A stretch of 64,000 nucleotides of DNA from an uncultured Bacteroidales bacterium (lineage in GTDB: Bacteria; Bacteroidota; Bacteroidia; Bacteroidales; UBA932), in NCBI GenBank assembly GCA_947179325.1, contig CAMXAU010000002.1, forward strand, positions 124,001 through 188,000, given 5' to 3'. The translations under genes were made by a program, and so were the position numbers. The first letter of the stretch is position 1. The number at the start of each line of letters is the position of its first letter. Under the pieces are notes generated by a model. The model saw only the letters and a program-made list of their open reading frames with translations. It was not told the origin of the DNA and did no database searches. This document shows, one piece after another, positions 47,990 through 57,732 of this stretch.

Positions 47990-49909
47990 ATGAACAGAAT
48001 CATTAAATATTCCATATTCAGCCTTATTGCCGTCTTCGCCTTTGCGGGATGCGCAGACTGGATCACCCCGGAACGCGTGATAACGCAGCATCCGGATGAG
48101 CAGTCCCCTATTCTCAGGGACAATGCATATTATGAGGCCCTGAGGGCATACAAGAAAACAAGGCACAAGGTGGCTTTCGGATGGTACGGTTCATGGACCG
48201 GAAACGGTGCCTCATACCAGACCCGCCTTGTGAGCGCACCTGACTCAATGGACATCATATCAATCTGGAGCCAGTGGTACGACCTTACCCCTGACCAGAT
48301 AGCGGACAAGGAATATGTGCAGAAGGTAAAAGGCACAAAGGTGACCTACACAATCTTCCTTGACAACCTCCCTGAGCAGTTCAGATGCGAAGGATGGCCT
48401 AACGTGTCCGAAGAAGAGCAGGACAGATGCATCGAGACTTTTGCAAAGGCATATTGCCAGGACTCTATGGTCAAATACAACTATGACGGCATCGACATTG
48501 ACTACGAGCCTGGCTTCGGTGCATCCGGACCTCTTGTAGGAAATCCGGCACCGGACCTTTTCAGGAGAACCATAAGGGCCATGAGCAAATACGTAGGTCC
48601 GAAATCAGGTACAGGAAGGCTTTTCATGATCGACGGTGTCCCATATGCTGTCACAGGGGAGGATGCCGAGCTTTTCGACTACGGTATCGTACAGGCATAC
48701 AATTCTTCAAGCTACTCTGACCTCCAGAGCCGTTTCAACAACGCATACAATGCAGGATGGACTCCAGAGCAGTATATTTTCGCAGAGAATTTCGAGTCAT
48801 ACTGGAAAGACGGCGGCGTAAACCACAGATGCAGCGACGGCCAGGTTGTGAATTCACTGCTCGGAATGGCAAGGTTCAACCCTACACAGGGCTTCGCAGG
48901 AGGATTTGGGGCATATCACATGGAATATGAGTATGCGCATTCAGACATGCCATACAAATATATGCGCAGGGCAATCCAGGACGCGAATCCGGCAGGAGGA
49001 TATCTGACATGCTCACTTACCTCTTCTGCCCTTGAGAAGCAGGGCTTCATGCTGGAGGATGACGGCTCAATCTCAGGAGAGATGAGCATCAGTGTCGCGC
49101 TGAATTTCTCAAGGCCGATTTCGGAAGATGTCTCATTCAATCTTGTGCTTGATGAGTCCCTCGTTGACGAGTACAACACGAAAAACGGCACAGAGTACAT
49201 CTGGCCAGGCGCCTCAAGGGTGACCCTGTCCCCTATAACTGCTGCTGAAGGTGCGCTGACATCGGAAGCATCAAGGATAGGCTTTGACCCGAATGGCCTG
49301 GAAATCGGAGACTACCTGCTTCCGATTGTCGTGGAATTCCCTGAGGACGGCATTTACCAGCCAGAAGGCGGCAAGCTTGTCAAATATGTGCTCGCAAGAA
49401 TCAGCCAGCTCGGAATGGACCTCTCTGCCACTGCACTGACAGGTACAAAGATAGAGCCTACAGCAGACTGGACCATCACCTGCTATCAGGGCGAGCTCAT
49501 GGAGGGAGCCAACGGCGTATGGAACCTGGACAGCGACGCCCAGAAAGCCAGGATGTTCGACGGTCTTCTTGACAGCAACTGCTGGTACGCTTCTTCTGCA
49601 AGCTATTCATGGGCAAATGGAGGAAACTTCGTCATAGAGATGGATAAGGAGTATGACATCAACGGATTCCGCTGGCATATCTACTACACAGATTCAAACC
49701 CTGAAATCCTGGACTTCCTCTATAGTACTGACGGGAAGAACTGGTCAAGCCTTATGGGCGGGGAGACATTCGTGCCTAACCTCGTGGACAACTGGAAGAT
49801 CTTCCAGTTCACAAAGACCGTAAAGGCACGCTATATACGTGTATTGGTCGGTCCTGTAAGCAGCTTTACCAGCATGAACGAGGCCGAAATCTACGGTCCA
49901 GCCAACTAA
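47990..49909 (+). CDS. GH18 lipoprotein, endo-beta-N-acetylglucosaminidase-like
   Basis: The 639-residue lipoprotein (AFAGC, Cys21) has a GH18 barrel (about 58-330) with the intact DxxDxDxE motif at 166-173 (YDGIDIDYE; acid Glu173), a DUF1735 domain (about 345-465) and a C-terminal F5/8C-like domain (about 490-639, NGFRWHIYYTD, ARYIRVLVG). GH18 enzymes in PULs with DUF1735 partners typically cut the chitobiose core of N-glycans. Endo-hexosaminidase action at the cell surface is inferred; chitinase activity is the alternative. Confidence 0.88.
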   Translation: MNRIIKYSIFSLIAVFAFAGCADWITPERVITQHPDEQSPILRDNAYYEALRAYKKTRHKVAFGWYGSWTGNGASYQTRLVSAPDSMDIISIWSQWYDLTPDQIADKEYVQKVKGTKVTYTIFLDNLPEQFRCEGWPNVSEEEQDRCIETFAKAYCQDSMVKYNYDGIDIDYEPGFGASGPLVGNPAPDLFRRTIRAMSKYVGPKSGTGRLFMIDGVPYAVTGEDAELFDYGIVQAYNSSSYSDLQSRFNNAYNAGWTPEQYIFAENFESYWKDGGVNHRCSDGQVVNSLLGMARFNPTQGFAGGFGAYHMEYEYAHSDMPYKYMRRAIQDANPAGGYLTCSLTSSALEKQGFMLEDDGSISGEMSISVALNFSRPISEDVSFNLVLDESLVDEYNTKNGTEYIWPGASRVTLSPITAAEGALTSEASRIGFDPNGLEIGDYLLPIVVEFPEDGIYQPEGGKLVKYVLARISQLGMDLSATALTGTKIEPTADWTITCYQGELMEGANGVWNLDSDAQKARMFDGLLDSNCWYASSASYSWANGGNFVIEMDKEYDINGFRWHIYYTDSNPEILDFLYSTDGKNWSSLMGGETFVPNLVDNWKIFQFTKTVKARYIRVLVGPVSSFTSMNEAEIYGPAN

Positions 49910-49929
49910 TTTAACTACAAGACAATAAT

Positions 49930-51072
49930 ATGAGACTTAAGAATTCAATCATATTCATGGCATCGGCAGTATTTGCAGCGGGATGCGTAAACCCCGTAGA
50001 GCCTTATGATGCCATTTTCATGACAGACGCCCAGAGCAATGTAGACAAGTCGATAACGATCGACACTCCTCCGGACGGGACATCATTCACGGTGTCATCC
50101 TCAGTTAAGGCCTCCGAGGACATCCTCATCGAGCTGGAAGTACGCCCTGACCTCCTGGAGTCATTCAATGCAAAGTACGGGAAGAATTACCAGATGGCCC
50201 CTGAAAGCAGCTTTGAGCTGAGTTCATACACTACATCCATAGCGTCAGGATACAACATGTCAGATGCAGTCGACGTAACTGTCACAAGCATGGATGAGTT
50301 CTCGGAAGGAGTGACATACTGCATTCCTGTAAGCATCAAGTCAGTAAGCGCAATGCGCGTGCTTGAGCCTTCAAGGACACTCTTCATCGTGCTGAAGACA
50401 CCTGTGATAAGCAAGGCCATCTACCTTGGCAGCAACAAGTACACTGTCCCTTCATTCCAGCAGGACGCAAACCTTGCCGCCCTTGCACAGGTAACACTCG
50501 AATCAAGGGTATATGTGGACCGCTTCCAGACAAGTGACCCGTACATCAGCTCAATCATGGGAATAGAGGGCGTATGCGGTGTGCGTTTCGGAGACGTGAA
50601 GATTCCGAACAACTGCGTGCAGATATGCCATGACTCATACCAGCCGGCAGCGACAGACAGACTCTGCGACACAGGCAAATGGTATCATATCGCCGCTGTG
50701 TGGACCGGTTCGACATGGGACATCTATATCGACGGCCAGTATATTACAGGAACACCTACAGGAGGCGAGACAATAGACCTGACAAGCGACAACTCAGGCG
50801 GATTCCAGATTGGAGCATCATACGGCGGAGGACGATATCTCTACGGGTATGTCGCAGAGGTGAGGGTATGGACAAGGGCCTTGAGCCAGTCCGAGATAGC
50901 CAACAACATGAACTATGTTGACCCTCAGTCAGACGGCCTGCTCGCATACTGGAGGATGAACAGATGGGAGTCCAACGGCAGCGGAAACAGAGTTCCGGAC
51001 GAGACCGGACATGGATACGATGCCATCGGAGCCTCATCCAATCCGACAATGATGGACACGAAATGGCTTTAG
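49930..51072 (+). CDS. DUF1735 + LamG surface glycan-binding lipoprotein
   Basis: The 380-residue lipoprotein (FAAGC, Cys19) has a DUF1735 domain (about 30-140, FNAKYGKNYQMAPESSFELS) and a concanavalin-like LamG domain (about 150-375, KWYHIAAVWTGSTWDIYIDG, EVRVWTRALSQSEIANNM, LLAYWRM). Such proteins act as surface glycan-binding proteins beside GH18 endoglycosidases. It is the last gene before the hairpin terminator at 51104-51143. No catalytic residues are apparent. Confidence 0.88.
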   Translation: MRLKNSIIFMASAVFAAGCVNPVEPYDAIFMTDAQSNVDKSITIDTPPDGTSFTVSSSVKASEDILIELEVRPDLLESFNAKYGKNYQMAPESSFELSSYTTSIASGYNMSDAVDVTVTSMDEFSEGVTYCIPVSIKSVSAMRVLEPSRTLFIVLKTPVISKAIYLGSNKYTVPSFQQDANLAALAQVTLESRVYVDRFQTSDPYISSIMGIEGVCGVRFGDVKIPNNCVQICHDSYQPAATDRLCDTGKWYHIAAVWTGSTWDIYIDGQYITGTPTGGETIDLTSDNSGGFQIGASYGGGRYLYGYVAEVRVWTRALSQSEIANNMNYVDPQSDGLLAYWRMNRWESNGSGNRVPDETGHGYDAIGASSNPTMMDTKWL

Positions 51073-51103
51073 ACTTCATTTCATAGAATATCCGGAAAGA
51101 CGT

Positions 51104-51143
51104 GCCGGGCCTCTTTTATGGGGCCTGGCCCTTTCCTTTTTTT
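51104..51143 (+). terminator. Hairpin and T-tract between the PUL and the sigma gene
   Basis: A 10-bp stem GCCGGGCCTC/GGGGCCTGGC (51104-51113, 51120-51129, with G-T pairs) with loop TTTTAT is followed by CCTTTCC and seven Ts. It lies 31 nt after the DUF1735-LamG stop and ends 12 nt before the ECF sigma ATG. It looks like a strong intrinsic terminator or an attenuator. Confidence 0.8.
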
Positions 51144-51155
51144 AAAAGACGAGGC

Positions 51156-51695
51156 ATGAAGCTGACCGCAGACGATTTCTCAAGACTATTCGAAGGCAGA
51201 CGTAATTTTGAGAATATTGCCTTTTCCTACGTACATGACCGCGATGCGGCAAAGGATATTGTAACAGACTGTTTCATCTACCTTTGGGAGCACCGTGACA
51301 AACTGGAGGGAGAAGACAATATAAAGGGATATCTGTACATGTGTGTCAGGGCAAGATGCATTTCATGGCTCAGAAGACAGCAGACAGCCAGCAAGGCGCA
51401 TGACGAAATGTCCGATATCATCAGGCTACGCATAGAGACAAGCCTGAACAGCCTTTCCGACAATGAGCTGGCGCAAAAGCTATATCATTCTGAAATTTCG
51501 GGGATATTCAAGAAAGAACTCATGGGCATGCCGGTCCTCACCAAGGAAATATTCCTTGCAAGCAGGGAAGAAGACCTTACCTATCAACAGATTGCGGCGA
51601 GATTCAATGTATCCCGCCGCAAAGTAACATCTGAAATCCAGCGCGCACTGAAACTTCTGCGCCGCTCTCTCAATGACTATATAGGCTGCAAGTAA
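51156..51695 (+). CDS. ECF-type RNA polymerase sigma factor
   Basis: The 179-residue protein (ATG at 51156; a longer frame from 51102 would overlap the terminator hairpin) has sigma region 2 (about 10-75, NIAFSYVHDRDAAKDIVTDC, FIYLWEHRDKL) and region 4 (about 120-175, YQQIAARFNVSRRKVTSEIQ). No promoter fits between the hairpin and the ATG. It probably works with the FecR-like anti-sigma encoded 8 kb upstream in the same direction, closing a signalling loop with the STN-bearing SusC. It converges with the GH3 gene 27 nt further on. Confidence 0.88.
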   Translation: MKLTADDFSRLFEGRRNFENIAFSYVHDRDAAKDIVTDCFIYLWEHRDKLEGEDNIKGYLYMCVRARCISWLRRQQTASKAHDEMSDIIRLRIETSLNSLSDNELAQKLYHSEISGIFKKELMGMPVLTKEIFLASREEDLTYQQIAARFNVSRRKVTSEIQRALKLLRRSLNDYIGCK

Positions 51696-51722
51696 GCCGC
51701 ATATCTGTTTCCCTCAACTGCA

Positions 51723-53948
51723 TTATTTTATTTCAAAGCGGACTGAAGTGCGTATATCAGCAGAAGACGAGCCTACATATGCAGTGAAAGTGCCTGGCTC
51801 AAGCACCCATCCGCCGGCTGAAGAGTCATAGTATTTAAGCATGTCTGGAGTAACGGTAAAGGTAACGGTCTGCGTCTCCCCCGGTTCAAGCGCAATCTTG
51901 CGGAAACCCTTCAGTTCCTTCACCGGACGGTCGACAGACGAGTTGTCATCACCGATATAAAGCTGTACAACCTCCTTGCCTGCAACCTTACCGGCATTTG
52001 TCACATCCACGGAAACTGTCACATCCGCACCATGGCGCACTGTCTTGCGCAGACACACTGCTTCTCCGTATTCAAATTCAGTATAGCTGAGTCCGTGCCC
52101 GAATGCAAACAGAGGCTCAGTCTGCATCTTTTCAGCCCAGCGGTAGCCGACATAGATTCCCTCCTTGTATTCAGCAATGTCCGACTCCGGGTCATATGCC
52201 CCAAGGGCGTGTGCCCCGTTGTCCTCCAGCTTTGCAGGGAAAGTGAACGGCAATTTTCCTGACGGATTCACCTTTCCGAAAAGCACATCAGCCAAGGCAT
52301 TCCCGGACTCTGAGCCTCCGAACCATGCCTCGAGGATTCCGCCGGCCTCACCTGCCCAAGGCATCGCCACGGCATTTCCGGATATAAGCACGACCACGAG
52401 CCTCGGATTGGCTTTTGCAAGAGCCGAAATCACCTTGTCCTGCGCATAAGGAAGACCAAGTCCGTAGCGGTCTGAATCCTCGCAGTCCTGATGGGCCGAC
52501 TTGTTCAGTCCGCCGATAAAAATGACAGCATCAGAGGAAGAGGCCAGAGCCACGGCGTCATCGATAAGCTGCTGCTCAGAACGGCTCTCCGAAAGGTCCT
52601 GTCCGGTCACGACGCCATTATATCTTCCTGAGACATCACCTACATATCCCCTCTCATATACAATTTCCGCCTTGCCCTCTGCTGCTGCAAGGATTCCTTC
52701 AAGAGGAGTGCACTCGTGCTGTACCTTCAAAGACGAGGATCCGCCTCCGACTGTCATCATCTTTATTGCATTCTCGCCTATCACTGCTATCCTGCCGGCA
52801 GACGAAAGGTCTATAGGCAGCACTTCTCCTTCGTTCTTGAGGAGCACGATACCTTCAGAGGCAATTTCGCGGGCAGCCGCATAGTGCTCCGGCGAGCAGA
52901 GCGAACCGAAAGGCTTGCGCGTATTCATGGCAGTCCTGAAGATAAGCCTGAGCACACGGCGCACCTTGTCGTCAAGCACCTCGGTTGAAGCCTCTCCGCT
53001 ACGCAGCGCGGCAAGATAAGGATCAGCAAGATAGTAAGAGTCATAAGTGTTTGAAGTTGCTCCGCTGAGTCCATTGGTCCATGTACCGAATTCAATGTCA
53101 AGACCGTTTGTGATGGCCTCGGCAGTGTCATGGGTTCCTCCCCAGTCTGAGATCACAGCCCCGTCAAACCCCCAGTCGCCCTTAAGGACACCGTTGAGCA
53201 GATACTCATTGTGGCAGAGATGCTGTCCCTTGTACAGATTGTAGGCCCCCATCACAGACCATGCACCGCCTTCCTGCACAGCTGCCTTGAAAGCCGGAAG
53301 ATATATCTCATGCAGAGTCCTGTCGTCCACAACGGCATCATACTCATGTCTTTTTGTCTCCTGGTTGTTCAGGGCGAAATGCTTCACGCAGACAGCCACA
53401 CCGTTTTTCTGCACTTCACGCACATAAGGGACCACCATCCTCGACGCAAGGAAAGGGTCCTCGCCCATATATTCAAAATTACGCCCGTTCAAAGGGGTAC
53501 GGTAGATATTCACTCCCGGCCCGAGCAGGACATCCTTCTCGCGGTAGCGTGCCTCCTCACCTATGGCCTTGCCATAAACTGCCGACATGTCTTCATTCCA
53601 TGTAGCCGCAAGACATGTAAGGGCAGGAAAGGCAACGCATGAGTCATTTGTCCATCCGGCCTGGTCCCACTCATCCCAAAGCACCTCAGGGCGGATTCCG
53701 TGCGGACCGTCTGTGCACCAAAGCTCAGGAATGCCGAGACGCGGTACACCGGCCGAAGAAAACTTTGACTGTGCATGAAGCACCCTGACTTTCTCCTCGA
53801 GGGTCATGCGGGAGAGCGCATCCTCGACACGTGCTTCGAGAGGGCTATCCTCGTCAAGATAGACAGGGACATCGTTCTTCTGTACGTTCTGCCCGCATGA
53901 GACAAAAACAGCGGCACCCAGCAATGATGCCAAAATGGATTTTTTCAT
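51723..53948 (-). CDS. GH3 beta-glucosidase-like lipoprotein
   Basis: From the ATG at 53948 the product has 741 residues. It has a lipoprotein-like signal (MKKSILASLLGAAVFVSC), the GH3 N-terminal barrel with nucleophile Asp268 in GAVISDWGG (and KHFALNNQE upstream), the GH3 C-terminal domain (about 390-590, GNAVAMPWAGEAGG), and a fibronectin III-like end (VTNAGKVAGKEVVQLYI). In this PUL it would convert beta-linked gluco-oligosaccharides, such as gentiobiose, to glucose. It lies 53 nt behind the DUF6377 regulator gene. Confidence 0.92.
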   Translation of the reverse strand: MKKSILASLLGAAVFVSCGQNVQKNDVPVYLDEDSPLEARVEDALSRMTLEEKVRVLHAQSKFSSAGVPRLGIPELWCTDGPHGIRPEVLWDEWDQAGWTNDSCVAFPALTCLAATWNEDMSAVYGKAIGEEARYREKDVLLGPGVNIYRTPLNGRNFEYMGEDPFLASRMVVPYVREVQKNGVAVCVKHFALNNQETKRHEYDAVVDDRTLHEIYLPAFKAAVQEGGAWSVMGAYNLYKGQHLCHNEYLLNGVLKGDWGFDGAVISDWGGTHDTAEAITNGLDIEFGTWTNGLSGATSNTYDSYYLADPYLAALRSGEASTEVLDDKVRRVLRLIFRTAMNTRKPFGSLCSPEHYAAAREIASEGIVLLKNEGEVLPIDLSSAGRIAVIGENAIKMMTVGGGSSSLKVQHECTPLEGILAAAEGKAEIVYERGYVGDVSGRYNGVVTGQDLSESRSEQQLIDDAVALASSSDAVIFIGGLNKSAHQDCEDSDRYGLGLPYAQDKVISALAKANPRLVVVLISGNAVAMPWAGEAGGILEAWFGGSESGNALADVLFGKVNPSGKLPFTFPAKLEDNGAHALGAYDPESDIAEYKEGIYVGYRWAEKMQTEPLFAFGHGLSYTEFEYGEAVCLRKTVRHGADVTVSVDVTNAGKVAGKEVVQLYIGDDNSSVDRPVKELKGFRKIALEPGETQTVTFTVTPDMLKYYDSSAGGWVLEPGTFTAYVGSSSADIRTSVRFEIK

Positions 53949-54001
53949 TATCATTACAATGTTTATTTGAGGTTGCTTTAACAGGTATTTCAAATCATTT
54001 C

Positions 54002-55672
54002 TTATTCTATATTGCGCACAGCGTCTTCAAAATCCTCCCTTGAGCCACGCGCCTTGTTCTTCGTCTTGGCCCTGTAATTATAAATGGTATTGGCTGAGTA
54101 ATGAAGCAGGGACGCAATCTTGCTTGAATCGCTTATGCCCAGCTTGATGAGGGCGAAAATCCTCAGTTCCGGAGTCAGGATGTCATCCCCCTTCGGCACG
54201 ATGGCTGCCCCGTCTGCAAGCAGAGAGTTGAACTTGTCCACAAAGTCCGGATAGAGATTCACGAAAGTCTCATCAAACATCTTATAGAATTCCGAGATGT
54301 CCTCATCTATCGGTGGCAGCAGCTCGATCTCCTCGACAAGCGCCTTTGTCTTACCCTGCCGTATTGCCTTCAGCACATGGTTCTTGTACTGTCTGACCTT
54401 GCTGATGTTCTCTGACACCATGCTGAGGAACAGGGCTATATACTCCTGCTTGACCTTGTCGGCCTCCTGCATCTTTGCATTCAGGGACACCAATCTGCTG
54501 TTTATGGCCACAAGTTCATGATTCCTGTCTTCAATGTATATATAAGATTCCTGCAGCTTGTGCCGCATGGAATCAAGGATCTGCTGTCTCATGAATATGA
54601 CCAGCAGGAGTATCAGAAGCACCAGCACAAGAGCCGAGATGAAGACAATCATGGCCGTCATGACACGTGTGGCACGGGCGTGCTTGAGCTGATATGCCTT
54701 TTCTATTTCCGGGAAGAAACGTGATATCTGCCATGGGCGGAGCTTCCCGTTATAGGACAGCGCATCGCACATGCAATGGTCCGCCACATAGCGGAAAGCG
54801 CGGTCTATGTCACCTTTCACAAACAGATGCCTCGAAAGTGAGTTCAGTGAAGCGTAGTCATTGGTTGCGCACATCACATCGGCTATGGCAGAACGTATGA
54901 GCCACTCCTCATACTCCGGAGAGCCAGGCTCCTGGAATGTCTCTGCATAGAAATAGCAGGCCTTGGCATAGTCATGCGTATTCTCTCCTGAGAGTTCTGT
55001 CATCCTGAGTGCATATGCCCTCGTGCTCTCCATATCCCCAGCCGCTTCGGCTTCCTCACGCTTCAGGTCATACCATTCAAACGTCCCCTCCGGGGTCACG
55101 GACAGAAGCAGGTCACGGAAGGCATTCCTCTTTTCCCACTTCCCGTCGTCCGGCACACCTGTAGATGCATAGGCCATTGTCTCTCCCCAATACACATGCG
55201 ATACATCATAAAAACTCCCAAGCATGGAGGGCGGGACATTGGATATGTCATACTGGCCCAATATGTCGCTTGCCTCAACGTTATAGCCGGACATCACATA
55301 CAGCTTCACAAGCATGAAATCTGTATCGATTATCTTTGACGGATCACCGAGACGGTGTGCAATTTCGCGGTTGTCCTGGAGATAGGCAAGGGTGGAATCA
55401 AAGCTGTGCGCTATGTAGCTGTCTGCAATCCTCCGGTTTATGCTGTATATCTGTTCCAGGTCGGTCTGCTCTGAAAGCACATCTTTGAGCACGCTCATCC
55501 TGTCCCGGAAATATCCCTGATAGGTGTCTTTCTGCTCAAGGACGTTGTCAAGCTTTTCAAGCAGGGCGCTGTCACCGCTTACGCTGCATGACGGCAGCCC
55601 TGCCAGAAAAGTTGAAAATATCAGAAGGAAGAGAAACTTTGCCTCTGCTCCCGGCTTAAAGAAAAGGGTCAT
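54002..55672 (-). CDS. DUF6377 membrane-bound regulator with C-terminal HTH
   Basis: The 556-residue protein has an N-terminal signal or lipobox-like segment (LAGLPSCSV), a TPR-like helical sensor part (about 40-330), one TM helix (about 340-365, MIVFISALVLVLLILLLVIF), a coiled coil (about 370-420) and a C-terminal helix-turn-helix of LuxR-like type (ELRIFALIKLGISDSSKIAS, LLHYSANTIYNYRAK). Regulators of this kind sit beside PULs in Bacteroidota and sense sugars in the periplasm. It has its own promoter box and lies between the glycan-binding-protein and GH3 genes. Confidence 0.85.
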   Translation of the reverse strand: MTLFFKPGAEAKFLFLLIFSTFLAGLPSCSVSGDSALLEKLDNVLEQKDTYQGYFRDRMSVLKDVLSEQTDLEQIYSINRRIADSYIAHSFDSTLAYLQDNREIAHRLGDPSKIIDTDFMLVKLYVMSGYNVEASDILGQYDISNVPPSMLGSFYDVSHVYWGETMAYASTGVPDDGKWEKRNAFRDLLLSVTPEGTFEWYDLKREEAEAAGDMESTRAYALRMTELSGENTHDYAKACYFYAETFQEPGSPEYEEWLIRSAIADVMCATNDYASLNSLSRHLFVKGDIDRAFRYVADHCMCDALSYNGKLRPWQISRFFPEIEKAYQLKHARATRVMTAMIVFISALVLVLLILLLVIFMRQQILDSMRHKLQESYIYIEDRNHELVAINSRLVSLNAKMQEADKVKQEYIALFLSMVSENISKVRQYKNHVLKAIRQGKTKALVEEIELLPPIDEDISEFYKMFDETFVNLYPDFVDKFNSLLADGAAIVPKGDDILTPELRIFALIKLGISDSSKIASLLHYSANTIYNYRAKTKNKARGSREDFEDAVRNIE

Positions 55673-55694
55673 AAAAATCCTGCGGTTAGGCTGG

Positions 55695-55702
55695 CAAAGA
55701 TA
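55695..55702 (-). promoter_or_regulatory. TAnnTTTG -7 element of the DUF6377 regulator gene
   Basis: TATCTTTG on the minus strand, about 22 nt upstream of the regulator ATG and in the 33-nt gap after the glycan-binding-protein stop. A TTTG lies 14 nt further upstream, shorter than usual spacing. Confidence 0.5.
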
Positions 55703-55705
55703 ATT

Positions 55706-57718
55706 CTATTTCTTTACAAAATCTACCGAACAGTCAAACGTCCCACCACTAAAACCGGAATTGTCTGCCTTTACTGTCATCACATATACAGCACCGTTCT
55801 CAAGCTCAACCCCGTCTGCAAGCTCAATATTCCCCGGGACCGCGACCAGCTTCTTTGCTGAGTCCGTCAGGGTGACATTGCCCATCTCATCTCCCCAGCC
55901 GGCCTGTCCGAAGAATTTGACAGACAGGTAGTCATACCTGAAGCGTCCTCCCATTGTGGTTCCGTCTGTCTCCTCGACCGCAATGCCGGTAAACTGATAC
56001 ACACCGTCTTCAATTTCCGCAAGAGTAATCAATGCCCCTGTGTCCCATGCAAGCTGGGAAGTCATGACCGGATGCGCGACACCCCATCCCATGATGGTTA
56101 TCGCCCCCTCATCCTTGAATGTAGCAGGAGAACCGTCGGCCTTCACTCGCCTTACAGTCAGGTATTCCCCGTCCAGGTTAAGCTCTATCGAGTAATAGCC
56201 GGACACTGCATTGAAAGAAAGTCCAGAAGCGGAGCGAATGAAATGGTCAGGATCCGCATACCATCCGTCAGGATTGTCTATGCCGGAGAATGATACGGAC
56301 GCACCTTTCTCTATCTGCATTGCCTTGATTTTGTAGATGCTCTTGGAAAGACGGTCCGCCTTGACTCCGTTCACGGAAATATCCAGGACAGCTCCTCCGG
56401 CAGCCTCCACTTCCCTGACCTTAAGCACAGCCGCATCTGCACCGCCGTTGAGGTCCAGAGTAAAGCGGTAGGCTTTCTTGTCTGCCAGCTTAGCTCCTTC
56501 CGCTATGTTTATGTCACCGGACTCTGTCATTACAAAGACACCTGCACCGTCAAATGAAGCAAAGTTATTTTTGACAAACTCTCCTCCCCAGCCCATCTGC
56601 TGGTATATTTTCAATGCGACACCTTCCTTGATCTGTCCTCCCACATTAAGGCTGAACTGGAATACTTTCGGAGACACCTGCGCGAATGCATATGCTCCGT
56701 CGGTCGTATTCCATGACGGCCCGATTACAGGCTTTCCGAAATTCTGGCCGATTGCCCAGACAGCTCCGTCACAGCCGCTTCCCATTGCAAGCTCGTTTCC
56801 TGCCGCATCGCAAGGAAGCACCTTTATGAATGAAGCACCGAAATCCGCACGGAATTTATAGTGACCATCGACTGCATTGAAAATCACATTCTTATTGTCA
56901 TCGACCGAGAAGAAATCAGGGTCGAGGTCCCAGTCGCTCACTGACTCTATCATAGGGAAAGACAGGCCGGCCCCCTGACGAAGCGCAAAGACGGCTTCAG
57001 GGGATGCCTCGCTAAGGTCAATCTCTTCAGAGATCACATGATTGAACGGTGAGGCAGAAAGACTCATCAGGTCCACAGAGACTGTATATTCTCCGGAAAT
57101 GTTTGCAGAAAATGGTATGGCGTTCTCATTTCCGGCCTCAAGTTCAGAGCCGTTCCATCCGAATGCGATTACATCACCGTCAGAATTGACGGCCGGAGTG
57201 GTCACGATGCCGTTCAGCTGGGCAGGAAAATCTGCTGTCACCTCATAGCGATAGCCCTCCGACCTGCTCATCTGCCATGTCCTCCCGTCCTGGTCCGAAA
57301 GGGTAAGAGACTGAAAGTCCGGCCTCTTAAGACTTACATACACCGTATCATAGGTGAGTCCCATGCCCACATTCTGGGCTACAAAGACCAAAGAGGCGAT
57401 TCCATCCGGAATATCCCTGTACAGAGGAGCGTTGACAGTCCCTTCGTATGTCCCGTTCTCCTTTGTCCTGACCACGGTCTCACCCACTTCGGCCTCATCA
57501 TAGAAAAGCTTTGCCTTAAGCGTAGAAAGGGCGAAATCATCATCGCTCACAGTAACGGAAAACTTTATGTCCGCTCCCATATATGTGGATTCTGTACAGC
57601 TGTTCACTGTCATGTCAGGCCCTTTGTCCGTAGTCCTGAATTCCGGTGTCCTCAGGCATGATGCCAGCAGAGAGGCACCGGCAATAAGCATTATCGGGAA
57701 TTTTATATATCTGTTCAT
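55706..57718 (-). CDS. Surface glycan-binding lipoprotein (DUF5121/DUF5125-like)
   Basis: From the ATG at 57718 the product has 670 residues (ATG at 57727 also possible; a start at 57745 would overlap the GH30 stop). It has a lipoprotein signal (GASLLASC, Cys21), an N-terminal Ig-like domain (about 30-140), and several SusE/SusF-like beta-sandwich repeats with recurring INGFP-like YSIELNLDGEYLTV and GYYxxxxD patterns. No catalytic residues. Its place after GH30 and the domain type match surface glycan-binding proteins of beta-1,6-glucan loci. Confidence 0.8.
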   Translation of the reverse strand: MNRYIKFPIMLIAGASLLASCLRTPEFRTTDKGPDMTVNSCTESTYMGADIKFSVTVSDDDFALSTLKAKLFYDEAEVGETVVRTKENGTYEGTVNAPLYRDIPDGIASLVFVAQNVGMGLTYDTVYVSLKRPDFQSLTLSDQDGRTWQMSRSEGYRYEVTADFPAQLNGIVTTPAVNSDGDVIAFGWNGSELEAGNENAIPFSANISGEYTVSVDLMSLSASPFNHVISEEIDLSEASPEAVFALRQGAGLSFPMIESVSDWDLDPDFFSVDDNKNVIFNAVDGHYKFRADFGASFIKVLPCDAAGNELAMGSGCDGAVWAIGQNFGKPVIGPSWNTTDGAYAFAQVSPKVFQFSLNVGGQIKEGVALKIYQQMGWGGEFVKNNFASFDGAGVFVMTESGDINIAEGAKLADKKAYRFTLDLNGGADAAVLKVREVEAAGGAVLDISVNGVKADRLSKSIYKIKAMQIEKGASVSFSGIDNPDGWYADPDHFIRSASGLSFNAVSGYYSIELNLDGEYLTVRRVKADGSPATFKDEGAITIMGWGVAHPVMTSQLAWDTGALITLAEIEDGVYQFTGIAVEETDGTTMGGRFRYDYLSVKFFGQAGWGDEMGNVTLTDSAKKLVAVPGNIELADGVELENGAVYVMTVKADNSGFSGGTFDCSVDFVKK

Positions 57719-57732
57719 ACTATCCATTTTTA

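Noticed and set aside
51102..51155. 18-residue N-terminal extension of the ECF sigma factor
   Set aside because: It would be translated through the terminator hairpin and reads GLFYGAWPFPFFKRRG, unlike sigma factors.
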